From positions 1-56,497 of the forward strand of contig JAHLWT010000019.1 of the NCBI GenBank assembly GCA_019057775.1: a stretch of DNA of 56,497 bases, given 5' to 3'. Below, piece by piece: positions 10,391-20,000 of the stretch; within the stretch, counting starts at the first letter, position 1, and every line of letters begins with the position of its first letter. The notes under the pieces were generated by a model. That model saw nothing but the letters and a program-made list of their open reading frames with translations, made no database searches and had not been told where the DNA came from. The DNA is from Promethearchaeota archaeon. GTDB taxonomy: Archaea > Asgardarchaeota > Lokiarchaeia > Sigynarchaeales > SOKP01. The position numbers and the translations under genes are program-made.

Positions 10391-10516
10391 TGTATTTGAA
10401 AGAGGAGTTGTCGTATTAAATCACTTTTACTATTAATTTTTCGAATATTTAATTAAGTTATCAAATGATATTTTAATGCTGATATTAAGGGATAGGTTAT
10501 TAAGCAATGAATAAAT

Positions 10517-10536
10517 ATTAGTTTAAAAAAACTAAT
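10517..10536 (-). terminator. Hairpin between HEAT gene and mcm
   Basis: Perfect 8-bp inverted repeat ATTAGTTT / AAACTAAT with an AAAA centre, about 50 nt after the stop of the HEAT-repeat gene and upstream of mcm on the same strand. It could end the upstream transcript. Hairpins are not required for archaeal termination, so the role is inferred. Confidence 0.3.
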
Positions 10537-10585
10537 GAGGCAGAAGGTTTAGTAATGAATTTCATCCAGCTACTAGCGGGATTTT

Positions 10586-13500
10586 CTAATTCTCTTTTAA
10601 TTTTTGTAAAGTTGCACAAATAATCGGATCTTGGCTCATTTCACATCTAATTTTCAATAATGATATAACTCTTTTTTTTATTTTTTCCTCTTCATATCTA
10701 ACAGTTCGACCCAGAATTAATGATATTGAACGTTGGGTTTCTAAAGAACCTTGATCACTCAAATTTTGTAAAAGTTTTGATAATATTCGATTAAGCCCTA
10801 TTGCTTGAATAATTTCAACAAAACTATTGATACTACTAGTTCTTACTTCTTTTACTTCATCTTCTAATAATATTACGATGATATCAAATATATTTTCGAT
10901 CTGATTATTAAAAATCTTAATTAATCTTGCTGAGGCTTCCCTCACCTTCGGATCATCGCTTTTTATACTTATTATTAATTTTTCAAATGGGATATGAGAA
11001 TCATTTACTTCATTCATATTTGATAATATATTCATAGCTGATCTACGAACCCAATTTTGTTCGTCATCAAGTAAATAAACCAATTTTTCAATTATGGTAT
11101 TCTTATCCTCAATATGATTAGCTATTTTACCCAAACTTGAAACAGCTGCTTCTCGAACTATCCACTCATTATCTAGTAAAGCTTTATTTATTAAGGTATC
11201 AACAACTTTATCAACAAGTTTATATCCAATAAATCCTAAAATTTTCACACTAGTTTCACGAAGAAAAGAATCTTCTTCTGAGAGTAAAGTTAAAACATTC
11301 TCTATTGGAATAATGTCTGGCGAACTTCTTGCAATTTCTAAGATCGATTTGGAAAGAACTATCTTTACAGATAATTCTAATTCGTGAAAAATTTGAAAAA
11401 ATTCAGAAATGAAGGGTTCAATTACTTTAGGATCTCTTTTAGCAGCCTCAGATATAACTAATGAAGCTTTTTTCTTAACTTGATTATTTTTATCCTTTTC
11501 TAGCACTAAGAGCACGGGTTTCATGTCAAGAAACTCAATATGATCCTTAACTAATCCGCTGATACTATTCATACTATTTAACCTCACATCATCATTTACA
11601 TCATCAAGATATTGTAAGAGTTTTTGTATTACTGTTTTTGGGTCTTTTTTACCAATTCTGATTAAAGTTTTTGATATTATCCCCCTAGTCACAAATTTAG
11701 ATTCATCGGGAATCTTAATTAAATTCTGCACTATTAGATTAGGATATTCTACACATTTTTCTGTTAAAATATTTGAAATATTCTCTTGTATTTGCTCATT
11801 TTCAAATTTAATATAAATCAATAGAGTCATCAAAACTTTCTCGGGAGAATATTTCCATAGCCTACCAAGTAAAGAAATAACACTATTGGATATTTGGAGA
11901 TTTGAGGGATCGATTTTTTTAATGATAGTGTCAATTTCTAATAGATCTGGTTCTTCCTCAAAATACCTTTCTAGAGCATTAATTGCTGCTTTTCTAGTTA
12001 TTTCATATGAATCAGTTATCCCATCTATAAATGGTAAAATAGGAATATGGTTTTTTTTAAAGCTACCTATCTTTATAAATATATCAAAAATAGAAGCTCT
12101 CACCAAGCTTGAAGGGTTTTTCATCAAAGGAATTAACTGTGAAATTGTTTTTCGATTAATTTCTTTAATGTTAAGATTTTTAAGATTTTTAATTGCTGCC
12201 GCACTGATTTCGTTGTTACTATTAAAAATTTTATCTATAATTATTTCTATAGGTATTTTTAAAGAACTCTCGGCTAAAATATTGAGAATTTCTGCCTGAA
12301 TTCTACTATCTGGGTTTTTAATTAAATTTTGAATATTTAAATTTGATATAAAATCATTATTTACGGTTAATAATCGAGACATCAATCGCAATCCCAATTT
12401 TTTCATTCTCCAATCAGGATCTTCAACAAGATTAAAAATCAACATTTTAGGAATCTTCTCGACAAAATTTATATCAGTTTTTAAAAGAGTCCTCACGATT
12501 GGAATACTTTTATCATAATTTGGAGATTTCAATATTTCCATTATCCATGGTAATACTGTAGATGGAATATCTCTCTCTAACTGAAGTAGTATTTGAAAAC
12601 AGATTCTCCGAGAATTAGGATTTTTATCAGAAACTCCATCTAATAAAGAATTTTTAAACTTCCAATTAGTAATATCGATTTCGTTCTTATAAGGCAATCT
12701 TTCAAACATTAAGATCACGGTATCTTCTGCGTGTTTTCTTATTTGATGGTTTCGATTCTTAATAAAATTAAATAATGGAATAGGATCAAAAGTTTGGCCA
12801 CATTCTGTTATTTTTGAGTACCGGATATTATTTACGAATTCATTTTTTCGAGCTAAAAGAAAATATGACGTAAATATGATTAGTACTATTTCTTCAATTA
12901 CCGCTGCCCAAGCAAATAATCTATAATTTGGCACAATTTGATTTGTGATAAGCCAAATATCGAAAGTATCCTTTAACATATCCGGATTAACAATTAAAAA
13001 ATTTATTAAGACATTAATACCAATAGAAGCAATTAAATAAGCCGCAAAATAAAGATCTATACCTCTATACTTAATTTTTCTATTCCAGAAACGAGAGAAA
13101 TAGCCTAGGATTCCCATCAATAAGGTAACAAAGACAAACACAGAAGACATAGTCGATATTGCTATAGTTCCTGTGAAGAAGAATGCTATAGTTTGAATTA
13201 AAGAAACCCATGCCCAAACGAACACGAAAAGCATCAATCCTATTAAAATGTATGGACCTGGATCTGATGTGAATTGCTTCATACCTCTTTTTCTATTTTC
13301 AAAATTTAGAAAAATTGATCTTTGGATATTGGGAATGTGATAATAACAATTTGAAATACCTGCGATGTATCCTTTTGAGCCGAAAAAAGTTAATATCATT
13401 AATGGATACACTAGCATCCATGATATCCATATCATTATAAAGCGTAATCCAATTAAAGAAAATAGTATTGGAGGAAGAAAAAACACTGCGAAATAAAACC

Positions 13501-13921
13501 CAATCGCCAAAAAAACACGTATGATTTTATTCTTACCCTTATTAATTATATGAACTCCAATAATTTTATGAAAAAAAGTTAACCCTTCATCAGATTCTTT
13601 ACTCAGAGCAATAAATAGAAAATCAATTAAAGGATAGAAAGAAATATACCCTAAACATATAATAAACGGGAAAAGAAAAAAAAAAGCTGGTATTTCTGGC
13701 AGTGTTTCCCAAGTATTCACAGCAAAAATAAATGCCATACTTATGACAACCATCACAGCAATTGAAAAGATAAATCCAAAAACTAAGCACTGCAATCGAT
13801 CTTTTACACTAAATTCTCCTTTTTTAACTAAAGCAACTTGTTTATAGATGATATAATAACCAATTACAAAAAATAAAATAAATACTATGAGAAGAGTTAT
13901 CTCTATAACCAAAATTACCAC
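10586..13921 (-). CDS. Polytopic membrane protein fused to HEAT repeats
   Basis: 1111 residues from GTG 13921; a stop lies three codons upstream, so the start is tightly bounded. Residues about 1-365 contain nine or ten hydrophobic helices (for example VILVIEITLLIVFILFF at the N-terminus). Residues about 390-1105 are a continuous alpha-solenoid of HEAT-like repeats, with recurring patterns such as VREAAVSSLGKIA, VRRSAMNILSNM and VREASARLIKIF. The solenoid is probably cytoplasmic and would act as a protein-binding platform tied to the membrane. I do not know a characterised protein with this arrangement. The GINS-like gene is divergent across a palindromic intergenic region. Confidence 0.8.
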   Translation of the reverse strand: MVILVIEITLLIVFILFFVIGYYIIYKQVALVKKGEFSVKDRLQCLVFGFIFSIAVMVVISMAFIFAVNTWETLPEIPAFFFLFPFIICLGYISFYPLIDFLFIALSKESDEGLTFFHKIIGVHIINKGKNKIIRVFLAIGFYFAVFFLPPILFSLIGLRFIMIWISWMLVYPLMILTFFGSKGYIAGISNCYYHIPNIQRSIFLNFENRKRGMKQFTSDPGPYILIGLMLFVFVWAWVSLIQTIAFFFTGTIAISTMSSVFVFVTLLMGILGYFSRFWNRKIKYRGIDLYFAAYLIASIGINVLINFLIVNPDMLKDTFDIWLITNQIVPNYRLFAWAAVIEEIVLIIFTSYFLLARKNEFVNNIRYSKITECGQTFDPIPLFNFIKNRNHQIRKHAEDTVILMFERLPYKNEIDITNWKFKNSLLDGVSDKNPNSRRICFQILLQLERDIPSTVLPWIMEILKSPNYDKSIPIVRTLLKTDINFVEKIPKMLIFNLVEDPDWRMKKLGLRLMSRLLTVNNDFISNLNIQNLIKNPDSRIQAEILNILAESSLKIPIEIIIDKIFNSNNEISAAAIKNLKNLNIKEINRKTISQLIPLMKNPSSLVRASIFDIFIKIGSFKKNHIPILPFIDGITDSYEITRKAAINALERYFEEEPDLLEIDTIIKKIDPSNLQISNSVISLLGRLWKYSPEKVLMTLLIYIKFENEQIQENISNILTEKCVEYPNLIVQNLIKIPDESKFVTRGIISKTLIRIGKKDPKTVIQKLLQYLDDVNDDVRLNSMNSISGLVKDHIEFLDMKPVLLVLEKDKNNQVKKKASLVISEAAKRDPKVIEPFISEFFQIFHELELSVKIVLSKSILEIARSSPDIIPIENVLTLLSEEDSFLRETSVKILGFIGYKLVDKVVDTLINKALLDNEWIVREAAVSSLGKIANHIEDKNTIIEKLVYLLDDEQNWVRRSAMNILSNMNEVNDSHIPFEKLIISIKSDDPKVREASARLIKIFNNQIENIFDIIVILLEDEVKEVRTSSINSFVEIIQAIGLNRILSKLLQNLSDQGSLETQRSISLILGRTVRYEEEKIKKRVISLLKIRCEMSQDPIICATLQKLKEN

Positions 13922-13934
13922 GAGATTTTAAAAG

Positions 13935-13952
13935 ATATTAATTAATTAATAT
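13935..13952. promoter_or_regulatory. Perfect 18-bp AT palindrome in divergent promoter
   Basis: ATATTAATTAATTAATAT is its own reverse complement and sits between the divergent HEAT and GINS-like genes. It is built of TTAA units, so chance origin in AT-rich DNA is quite possible; a shared operator is an inference. Confidence 0.25.
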
Positions 13953-14029
13953 TATGTTTATTTCTTTTGTTTAACTTTTGTATAGTAAATATAAATGTTT
14001 TAAATGTATTAAATCTGGTGAGATAATTT

Positions 14030-14590
14030 TTGGAAAGGTTTGAGGTTGACTTAGGTAGCTCTTTAATTAGGCTAAATTTTAAATTTAGAAATGAAAAAAT
14101 TACTACTGAATGTATAAAAAGCTTTAAAGGGATTTCATTGTTAGGAGAATCTTATGGTCCCTTTGAAAAAGGTAAGAAATACAAATTGAAGCTATTTTCT
14201 GCTTTTCCTCTTATTGAAAATAACATTTTAAAAGTTGATCCTACTGAAAAATGTGATAATATGGATGTTCAAAGATATGCCATCAGTGAAAGAGATGATC
14301 CAAAACTCATTAAGAGAGAGAATCACTTATTTTTAAATAGAATAAAAGAATTCAAAAGATTCTTGGAATATGAAATTGAAAAAAGTCATAAACCTCCTAT
14401 TGATCTTGATAAATTTATTTCCTATACTTCAAATATTGTTGATGGTAGATTATTGAAGATATTGAAGCTTGCTAAAGCAGATTTATCACTTAATGATGAA
14501 TATAGATTAACAGATTCTGAAAAATTATTGTATAAACATTTATATAAACTAATTAAGAAGTGGAGAGAATTTTATTTATCATCAAAATAG
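14030..14590 (+). CDS. GINS-like replication protein (Gins23-type candidate)
   Basis: 186 residues from TTG 14030. GGTGAG at 14017-14022 is a strong Shine-Dalgarno sequence about 8 nt before the TTG and supports this start. The N-terminal 70 residues resemble the small GINS B domain, with a G-x-YGPF-x-KG-x-KY turn followed by a hydrophobic helix. The C-terminal part is helical and ends with RLLKILKLAK, then LTDSEKLLYKHLYKLIKKW, which resembles the end of the GINS A domain. B domain before A domain is the Gins23 order, and the length fits the family. In the CMG complex GINS would couple MCM to Cdc45/RecJ, and mcm lies nearby. The match is by pattern only, so confidence is moderate. Confidence 0.55.
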   Translation: MERFEVDLGSSLIRLNFKFRNEKITTECIKSFKGISLLGESYGPFEKGKKYKLKLFSAFPLIENNILKVDPTEKCDNMDVQRYAISERDDPKLIKRENHLFLNRIKEFKRFLEYEIEKSHKPPIDLDKFISYTSNIVDGRLLKILKLAKADLSLNDEYRLTDSEKLLYKHLYKLIKKWREFYLSSK

Positions 14591-14627
14591 TCATGTTAAC
14601 TTTTAAGAGAGACATAAATTTTATGAT

Positions 14628-15302
14628 TCAGGAGAATTGGATTTCTCGGACTCCATACTTTTTAAAATACTCTGCAATTTCATTTGTAATCTGATTATCT
14701 GGTTTTAATTTCGGCAATAATTCTAATGCATTACTCATAGCATAATATTCAACACCCTCTTCTAAGATTATCTCATCCACACTTTTTCTATCATCTCTTA
14801 ATTCGTTTCTATTCGTTAATCCAATAGATGCAATGATTTTTATATTTAATTCCTTAAGGGTCCGAATTGTATTAACTAAAGATCCCCCTGTTGTAGTAGT
14901 ATCTTCAAGAACGATTACATTCCCAATTGGAATACCAAGGAAAAATTTATCCTTAGGATCTCCATGTTGCTTTTGTTTTCCTCTTCCCATAGGCAACGTA
15001 TATTTTCCAGGATTATACCCATTTTGTTTTTTTGCCCATTTAAACTGAGTAATAATCCCTAGTTTACTTGCTCCTTCTGGTACACCATAAAAACAGTCTG
15101 GTTTTAAGTTTAAGAAATCAATAAACAAGAGCAAAAAATCAGTTAATTTGTCTATTAAATATACATCAGCAGCAACATTCCTCCAATTAACATACCAATT
15201 TGATAACCTTCCAGATTTTAATCTAATAGGTTCTTTAAAAAAACCAATTACATTATTTTCAATAATGAAGTTATAAAAATCTTCTTTATGTTTCCAACTC
15301 AT
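14628..15302 (-). CDS. pyrE: Orotate phosphoribosyltransferase
   Basis: 224 residues from ATG 15302. It transfers phosphoribose from PRPP to orotate, giving OMP in pyrimidine synthesis. The N-terminal substrate motif RLKSGRLSNWYVNWR is typical of OPRTase, and the PRPP-binding loop reads VIVLEDTTTTGGSL, matching the family pattern hydrophobic-ED-x-x-TTG-S. It is the last gene of the topoVI-B, topoVI-A, unknown gene, pyrE run, 11 nt after the preceding stop, so it is probably co-transcribed with the topoisomerase. The other pyrimidine gene in the window, pyrI, is more than 20 kb away. Confidence 0.88.
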   Translation of the reverse strand: MSWKHKEDFYNFIIENNVIGFFKEPIRLKSGRLSNWYVNWRNVAADVYLIDKLTDFLLLFIDFLNLKPDCFYGVPEGASKLGIITQFKWAKKQNGYNPGKYTLPMGRGKQKQHGDPKDKFFLGIPIGNVIVLEDTTTTGGSLVNTIRTLKELNIKIIASIGLTNRNELRDDRKSVDEIILEEGVEYYAMSNALELLPKLKPDNQITNEIAEYFKKYGVREIQFS

Positions 15303-15313
15303 AAAGTGATAAA

Positions 15314-15832
15314 TTATTCTTTTAATGTTAAATATTCTTTTCTAGCTTTTGCATAATCTTCTCCATTAATTTTCCCATCTAAGAATAATTTCTCTTTTTC
15401 TCGCATAATCTTCCGTTTTTTTGCTAATTCTTTCCTCCTGTCTGCTTTTTGAAAATTAGTATCAATATCTCGAACTAATTTAATTATTTGTTTATCTTTT
15501 ATTGTTTGAAGTTTTTTTAAGTAGGGTTGAATCGGTCTTATCATTTCAATGTTCTTTTTTGAAATTTCTTCGATTCTTGTAAGAGCTAATATGATTTCTT
15601 CAGAATTTTCACCCTCTAAAACGCTAATCAATCTTGGAATGGCCACACTTTCTAAAATTTCATCAAGATATTTTTCTATTTCCTTTTGGACTTTAGTATC
15701 CTCATAAGTTTTTAATTTAGTATTTCTTATATATTCAATGAATATCAATGGTAATTCTACAGGCCATTCTTCCATCTTTTCAATATCGATTAATTGAACA
15801 GCGCCTCCACTCTTTTTGAAAAATAATCTTAT
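15314..15832 (-). CDS. Unknown helical protein after topoVI-A, probable ATA start
   Basis: 172 residues if begun at ATA 15832. The in-frame TTG at 15838 would give two more residues, but it lies only 1 nt after the AGGTG Shine-Dalgarno sequence (15840-15844), too close to be used. ATA is exactly 7 nt from it. The gene overlaps the topoVI-A stop. The protein begins RLFFKKSGGAVQLI, then is almost all helical, with a HEAT-like middle (LPLIFIEYIR, IPRLISVLEGENSEEIILAL) and a very basic coiled C-terminus (RRKELAKKRKIMREKEKLFL). I do not recognise the family. Its place between topoVI-A and pyrE suggests a DNA- or chromatin-related role, but this is only context. Confidence 0.65.
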   Translation of the reverse strand: MRLFFKKSGGAVQLIDIEKMEEWPVELPLIFIEYIRNTKLKTYEDTKVQKEIEKYLDEILESVAIPRLISVLEGENSEEIILALTRIEEISKKNIEMIRPIQPYLKKLQTIKDKQIIKLVRDIDTNFQKADRRKELAKKRKIMREKEKLFLDGKINGEDYAKARKEYLTLKE

Positions 15833-17016
15833 ATCCAATCACCTGTTGTTAACTTTTCTGGTAAATAATTATCAGTCAAAAATTTAAAACCATGAGAAGC
15901 AAAAGCTTGTATCTCCGCTTTTACTTTAAGTTTTAGGGCTAACTTAAGATCTTCTTCCCAAGCTTTATTTTTCTTTACAAAATCTTCGTTTATCATATCT
16001 TTAGTGCGTTTCTCATCTTGTTTATTCATTTTAATTCTAACTTCTTGAGGTATATGATATTTATCTAAATCTCGTGTGAGAACACCAAGGAGTTTTATAT
16101 TTGGAGTGGCAAGAAACGGTGATTCATAACTTAATCTTTTAGACCCTCTTAAATAAACTGAATGGATATAATGACCATAAGGATCACTATCAACTAAACT
16201 AAAAACAGGGATATTTAATTCTTTACTTAATCTTTTTAAAAACATACGTACTGCTACATTACCAACACCTTGGGCAGTTAACAGAATACAAGGGTATTTA
16301 CGCCAGAATCTAGCTTCTGCAAGACGCATCATTGCAGCATCTTTTTCAATTACTAAGATGAATTCTGCGTCAGATTCGATAATTTCAATATGATCTAACA
16401 TAGGAGAGATTGTCCATCCTCCACTTCCTAAACCCTCTAAATCTATAATATCATTTCGATCTCGAATTCGTAATCTTCCAACACAAGTTCCTTTAGGAGC
16501 TGCTACTATATGGGTTGAATTTCGTGTAGTGTATAACATTGTTGAGGCATCTTCTATACTTTTATCACTGTTTTTCTGTTCTACAAATAAATTAACATCA
16601 CTATAGAATACTTCTCTTTTTGTTGCATGAATATCCTCATTAAGCAATTCGGTTACTACCTCCAAAACTCTTACTAATCTCGTTATATCAACAACACTTG
16701 TAAGAGAATGAAATTGTTTTTCCATTATTTGTGTTCCAAGAAGTAACAAATCGTTTTCTTCATCCCATATGATATTAGAACTTGATCTGGAGGGTAAATT
16801 AATTGATGGTCTTCCAGTGTTATAAATTTTAGTTAAAACGGTGTCAATAACTTTATACAGTCTTTTTAAAGTGTCATTTCTATTGAGATCATCAATTTGT
16901 ATTGTACCTTCTGGAAGTTGTATTTTTTTTTTTATATTTTTTTCTTGTAAATATTGCTTATATAATTCTTTAGTTGCTCGTAAATCCCATTCTTTAGTTG
17001 TTGGTTTTTTAGCCAT
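15829..17016 (-). CDS. top6A: DNA topoisomerase VI subunit A
   Basis: 395 residues from ATG 17016; GTGAT lies about 7 nt upstream. Spo11/TopVI-A family: makes the transient double-strand break in the heterotetrameric type IIB topoisomerase. The catalytic Tyr is in KREVFY (about residue 138) of the winged-helix CAP domain. The Toprim fold shows the metal-binding Glu in VIEKDAAM (about 224) and the DxD in SLVDSDPYGHYI (about 278). KGTCVGRL after the CAP domain is the usual linker motif. All catalytic residues are present and the length is normal. It follows topoVI-B by 12 nt in one operon. Confidence 0.96.
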   Translation of the reverse strand: MAKKPTTKEWDLRATKELYKQYLQEKNIKKKIQLPEGTIQIDDLNRNDTLKRLYKVIDTVLTKIYNTGRPSINLPSRSSSNIIWDEENDLLLLGTQIMEKQFHSLTSVVDITRLVRVLEVVTELLNEDIHATKREVFYSDVNLFVEQKNSDKSIEDASTMLYTTRNSTHIVAAPKGTCVGRLRIRDRNDIIDLEGLGSGGWTISPMLDHIEIIESDAEFILVIEKDAAMMRLAEARFWRKYPCILLTAQGVGNVAVRMFLKRLSKELNIPVFSLVDSDPYGHYIHSVYLRGSKRLSYESPFLATPNIKLLGVLTRDLDKYHIPQEVRIKMNKQDEKRTKDMINEDFVKKNKAWEEDLKLALKLKVKAEIQAFASHGFKFLTDNYLPEKLTTGDWI

Positions 17017-17028
17017 AATTATATCACG

Positions 17029-20000
17029 CTATTTTAAAGTAAAGTGCTTTTTGCCCATTTTTATTTCTACAATTACTTTATCTTTTCGTTCTAATTCTTT
17101 TAATTTAAGCTGGAGATATCTCGCATCCATCATGTCTTTAATTTTCAATTTAAAAATAAGATGTTTAATAGTTTGTAATTCATTAGTTAGAACCTCTAAA
17201 ATCTTTTCAGTTGTAATAATAGGTAATGTTAACTGAGTTGATTTAGGTTTCGTTTTCATGATTCGAGGTTTAGGTTTTATTGTAACTTGCCCGCTTGCTA
17301 CTTTTAATTGCTGTTTTTTTGCTTTAATAGTTCCTGGAGGGAGAGGCTGAACGTCTTTTGGCACTCTAGGGATTATTTCTCTAGGTTTAGGAAGTTCTTT
17401 CTTTTCATCAAATGATTGCTGTATTATTTTAATGATTTCTAATTTTTTAGCCCTATAAGGAGTAGGAATGCCTTTTTCATTAGCATAATCATTAAGTTCT
17501 TTTACAGTCCAATTTAGTAATGTTTTTCTTGAAATTTTTTCTACTTCTTCTGTGGGTTTTTTAACAATAATTTCCTTTTTGGGAAATCTTTCAACTTTTT
17601 CTGTTATATGTCTCTCAATCTCTGTTATCTTAACTTCTGGTTTCTGAATTTCCATTGTCTCAATTTTTTTCTCTTGTTTAAGTTCTCCTTTGCTTGGGGG
17701 AATATCTTGGGGGATTATTTGAGGAATCTTTTTCCCTATAGCCTCACTCATTAAATTTATTAATTCTTTCTTATTAACTTTCGTTTTAAAGACACTTTCT
17801 CCTTTCGAAGCGATGTTATACAAACTTTCAACAAATTTAGGTATATATTTCTCAATCAGGCTTGCTCTTCTTTCACTTTTCCTTAAGTTAGCTTTTCTAT
17901 TAAGATAAACTCGTAGTCTTCTTCCTATAGCTTCTAGACAATATTTAATTTCTTTAATTAGTTCCTCATCATCTGCTAGAGCATTTTTTGACTGAGACTT
18001 AAACATTAGATGTACAAAAGGCCCAGAAACATTAACTAATAACTTCATTGGTCCTTTTGGTAAACTATTATCATATACATCTAACATATAATTTTTCCAG
18101 TTTACTGATTGAACTGCTTTTGATATGGCACAATCTGCACTATCTCTTAATTTCGGTGTCCGATTTACAAATCTAGACAAAATATCTCTAGAACGTTTAG
18201 GTACTTCAATATTTCTTGAATAAGCTAACACTGCTTCAACTACATAAGCTAAACCTTTTCCACTGGTAGGAGCTCTAGTTTCTGCTGAAACAAAATCATC
18301 ATCTTTAGTATAATTCTCAATAAAATAATCGAATACATTACCATAACTCTCGATTGAATCACTATCTGAATATGAAAGCAGTTCTTCAAGCGATTGCTTC
18401 ATATGTTGGAATTCTAATTTCTGATCACTAATATTAAGACTCCCTAATATCTCCGAATTTAAGTTAATAATTTCTTCTTGAGGAATTGATATTTCCTTGA
18501 ATTCTTCGTTTATCTCTAATCCCTCTTCTCTTAATCTCCTCTTTTTATCCTCAAGAAATAAATCAAAATTTTGATTTATATTTTCAATAGGTAAATCAAA
18601 ATCATCTATATTATCTGAAATTTTTAATCCAATTTCTTTAATTAATGTATTCTCTAAAACTAATTCACCAACAGGAATTGCAGTATCAGTTGGAGGACCC
18701 ATATATTTTATCGATTTAAAAGAGAGGAATAAAGAATTAAATTGCTCTTTGCGTAAATCAATAGGTTTGGTTTTTGAGATTTGCACTTCACTTATTAAAT
18801 CATCAAATTCAGTTCGATTTTTGATTTTTTTTAGTTCTTTTATCCCCTCATTTGTATTTTTAAAAAGATTGTTTAATTTATTTTTAAGTTGATCTTTTTT
18901 CTTGTTAATTCCCTCGATATCTTTTAATAAATTTTTTATCCCCTTTTCAATATTCTTGATTTCTCTCTGAGTTTCGGTTTTCACAATTCGATTAGTTTGT
19001 TTTTTAATTTCTTTATCAATTTTTTCATAGTTTTTATTTAGTTGGTTATAAGCTGATATGAGATTCCAATAATCTTCTTGCAGTTTTTCTGATTCGATCT
19101 TATATATTATTAATTTATCTCTTGGTTTCTCGGAACGCCCATAAATCCTTTTTTCATATCTAGATAGTAAGATTTCATCTGTTTTCTTTGAGAATTTCTT
19201 AATAAAGCCATCTTTAAGGATAAAGAGATTAAATTTTTCCTGTAAATCTCTTTCGGCAAGATTAACAATTTGCTTTGATATTTTTGAACTCATTCTTACA
19301 AAATTTTCCTGAAGAAACGCCGAGATAGTTTTATTTTCTGATTTTGTTATTAAATCTTGGAAGTCACCAATATTAACAGAGGAAGGATGTGGTTTAGCAT
19401 ACTTCGGTTCTTTAGGGAATGATGAAACTAATCTTCTATATATTTTCTCCTTACCAAACGGATCAATATAAATTATTGTATTGTGAGGATTTAGGAATGC
19501 AGTTTCTTCAACATATTTTTCAACATAACCTCTAATATATTTAACATTTAAATAATTTAATTTGATATAAGTTCCATGGAGGAAAGGACTGTCTATTTCA
19601 GTTGGGTGAATTAAATATTTCTTTTCGTTTTTAGAGGTTGTAAAAAATTCTGAAACTATAGCATAAACATTGTCTTTTGATTTTGATACGACAACAATAG
19701 GTTTACCTGTTGTATTTTGCGCATCACTAAAAGCACTAGGTGCACCAAATCCTTGGCTTCCTCTTGTTTGCTTTAATTCCAAAGATTTAGATGAGGCAAG
19801 GTATTTACCAAATTTCCTCAAATCTATTTTCGTCATCCCTGTTCCATTATCAAAAATTTCAAATATGTAACTCATAATATTTTTCTGGCTAATTTCAGAT
19901 GTTAAAATTGTTGGTGCTTCATATTCTCTAATACGAACAATTACAATTGGCTCTACATCAATAATTTTTTCAACGGGTTTAATAATTTCTTGCATATCAT

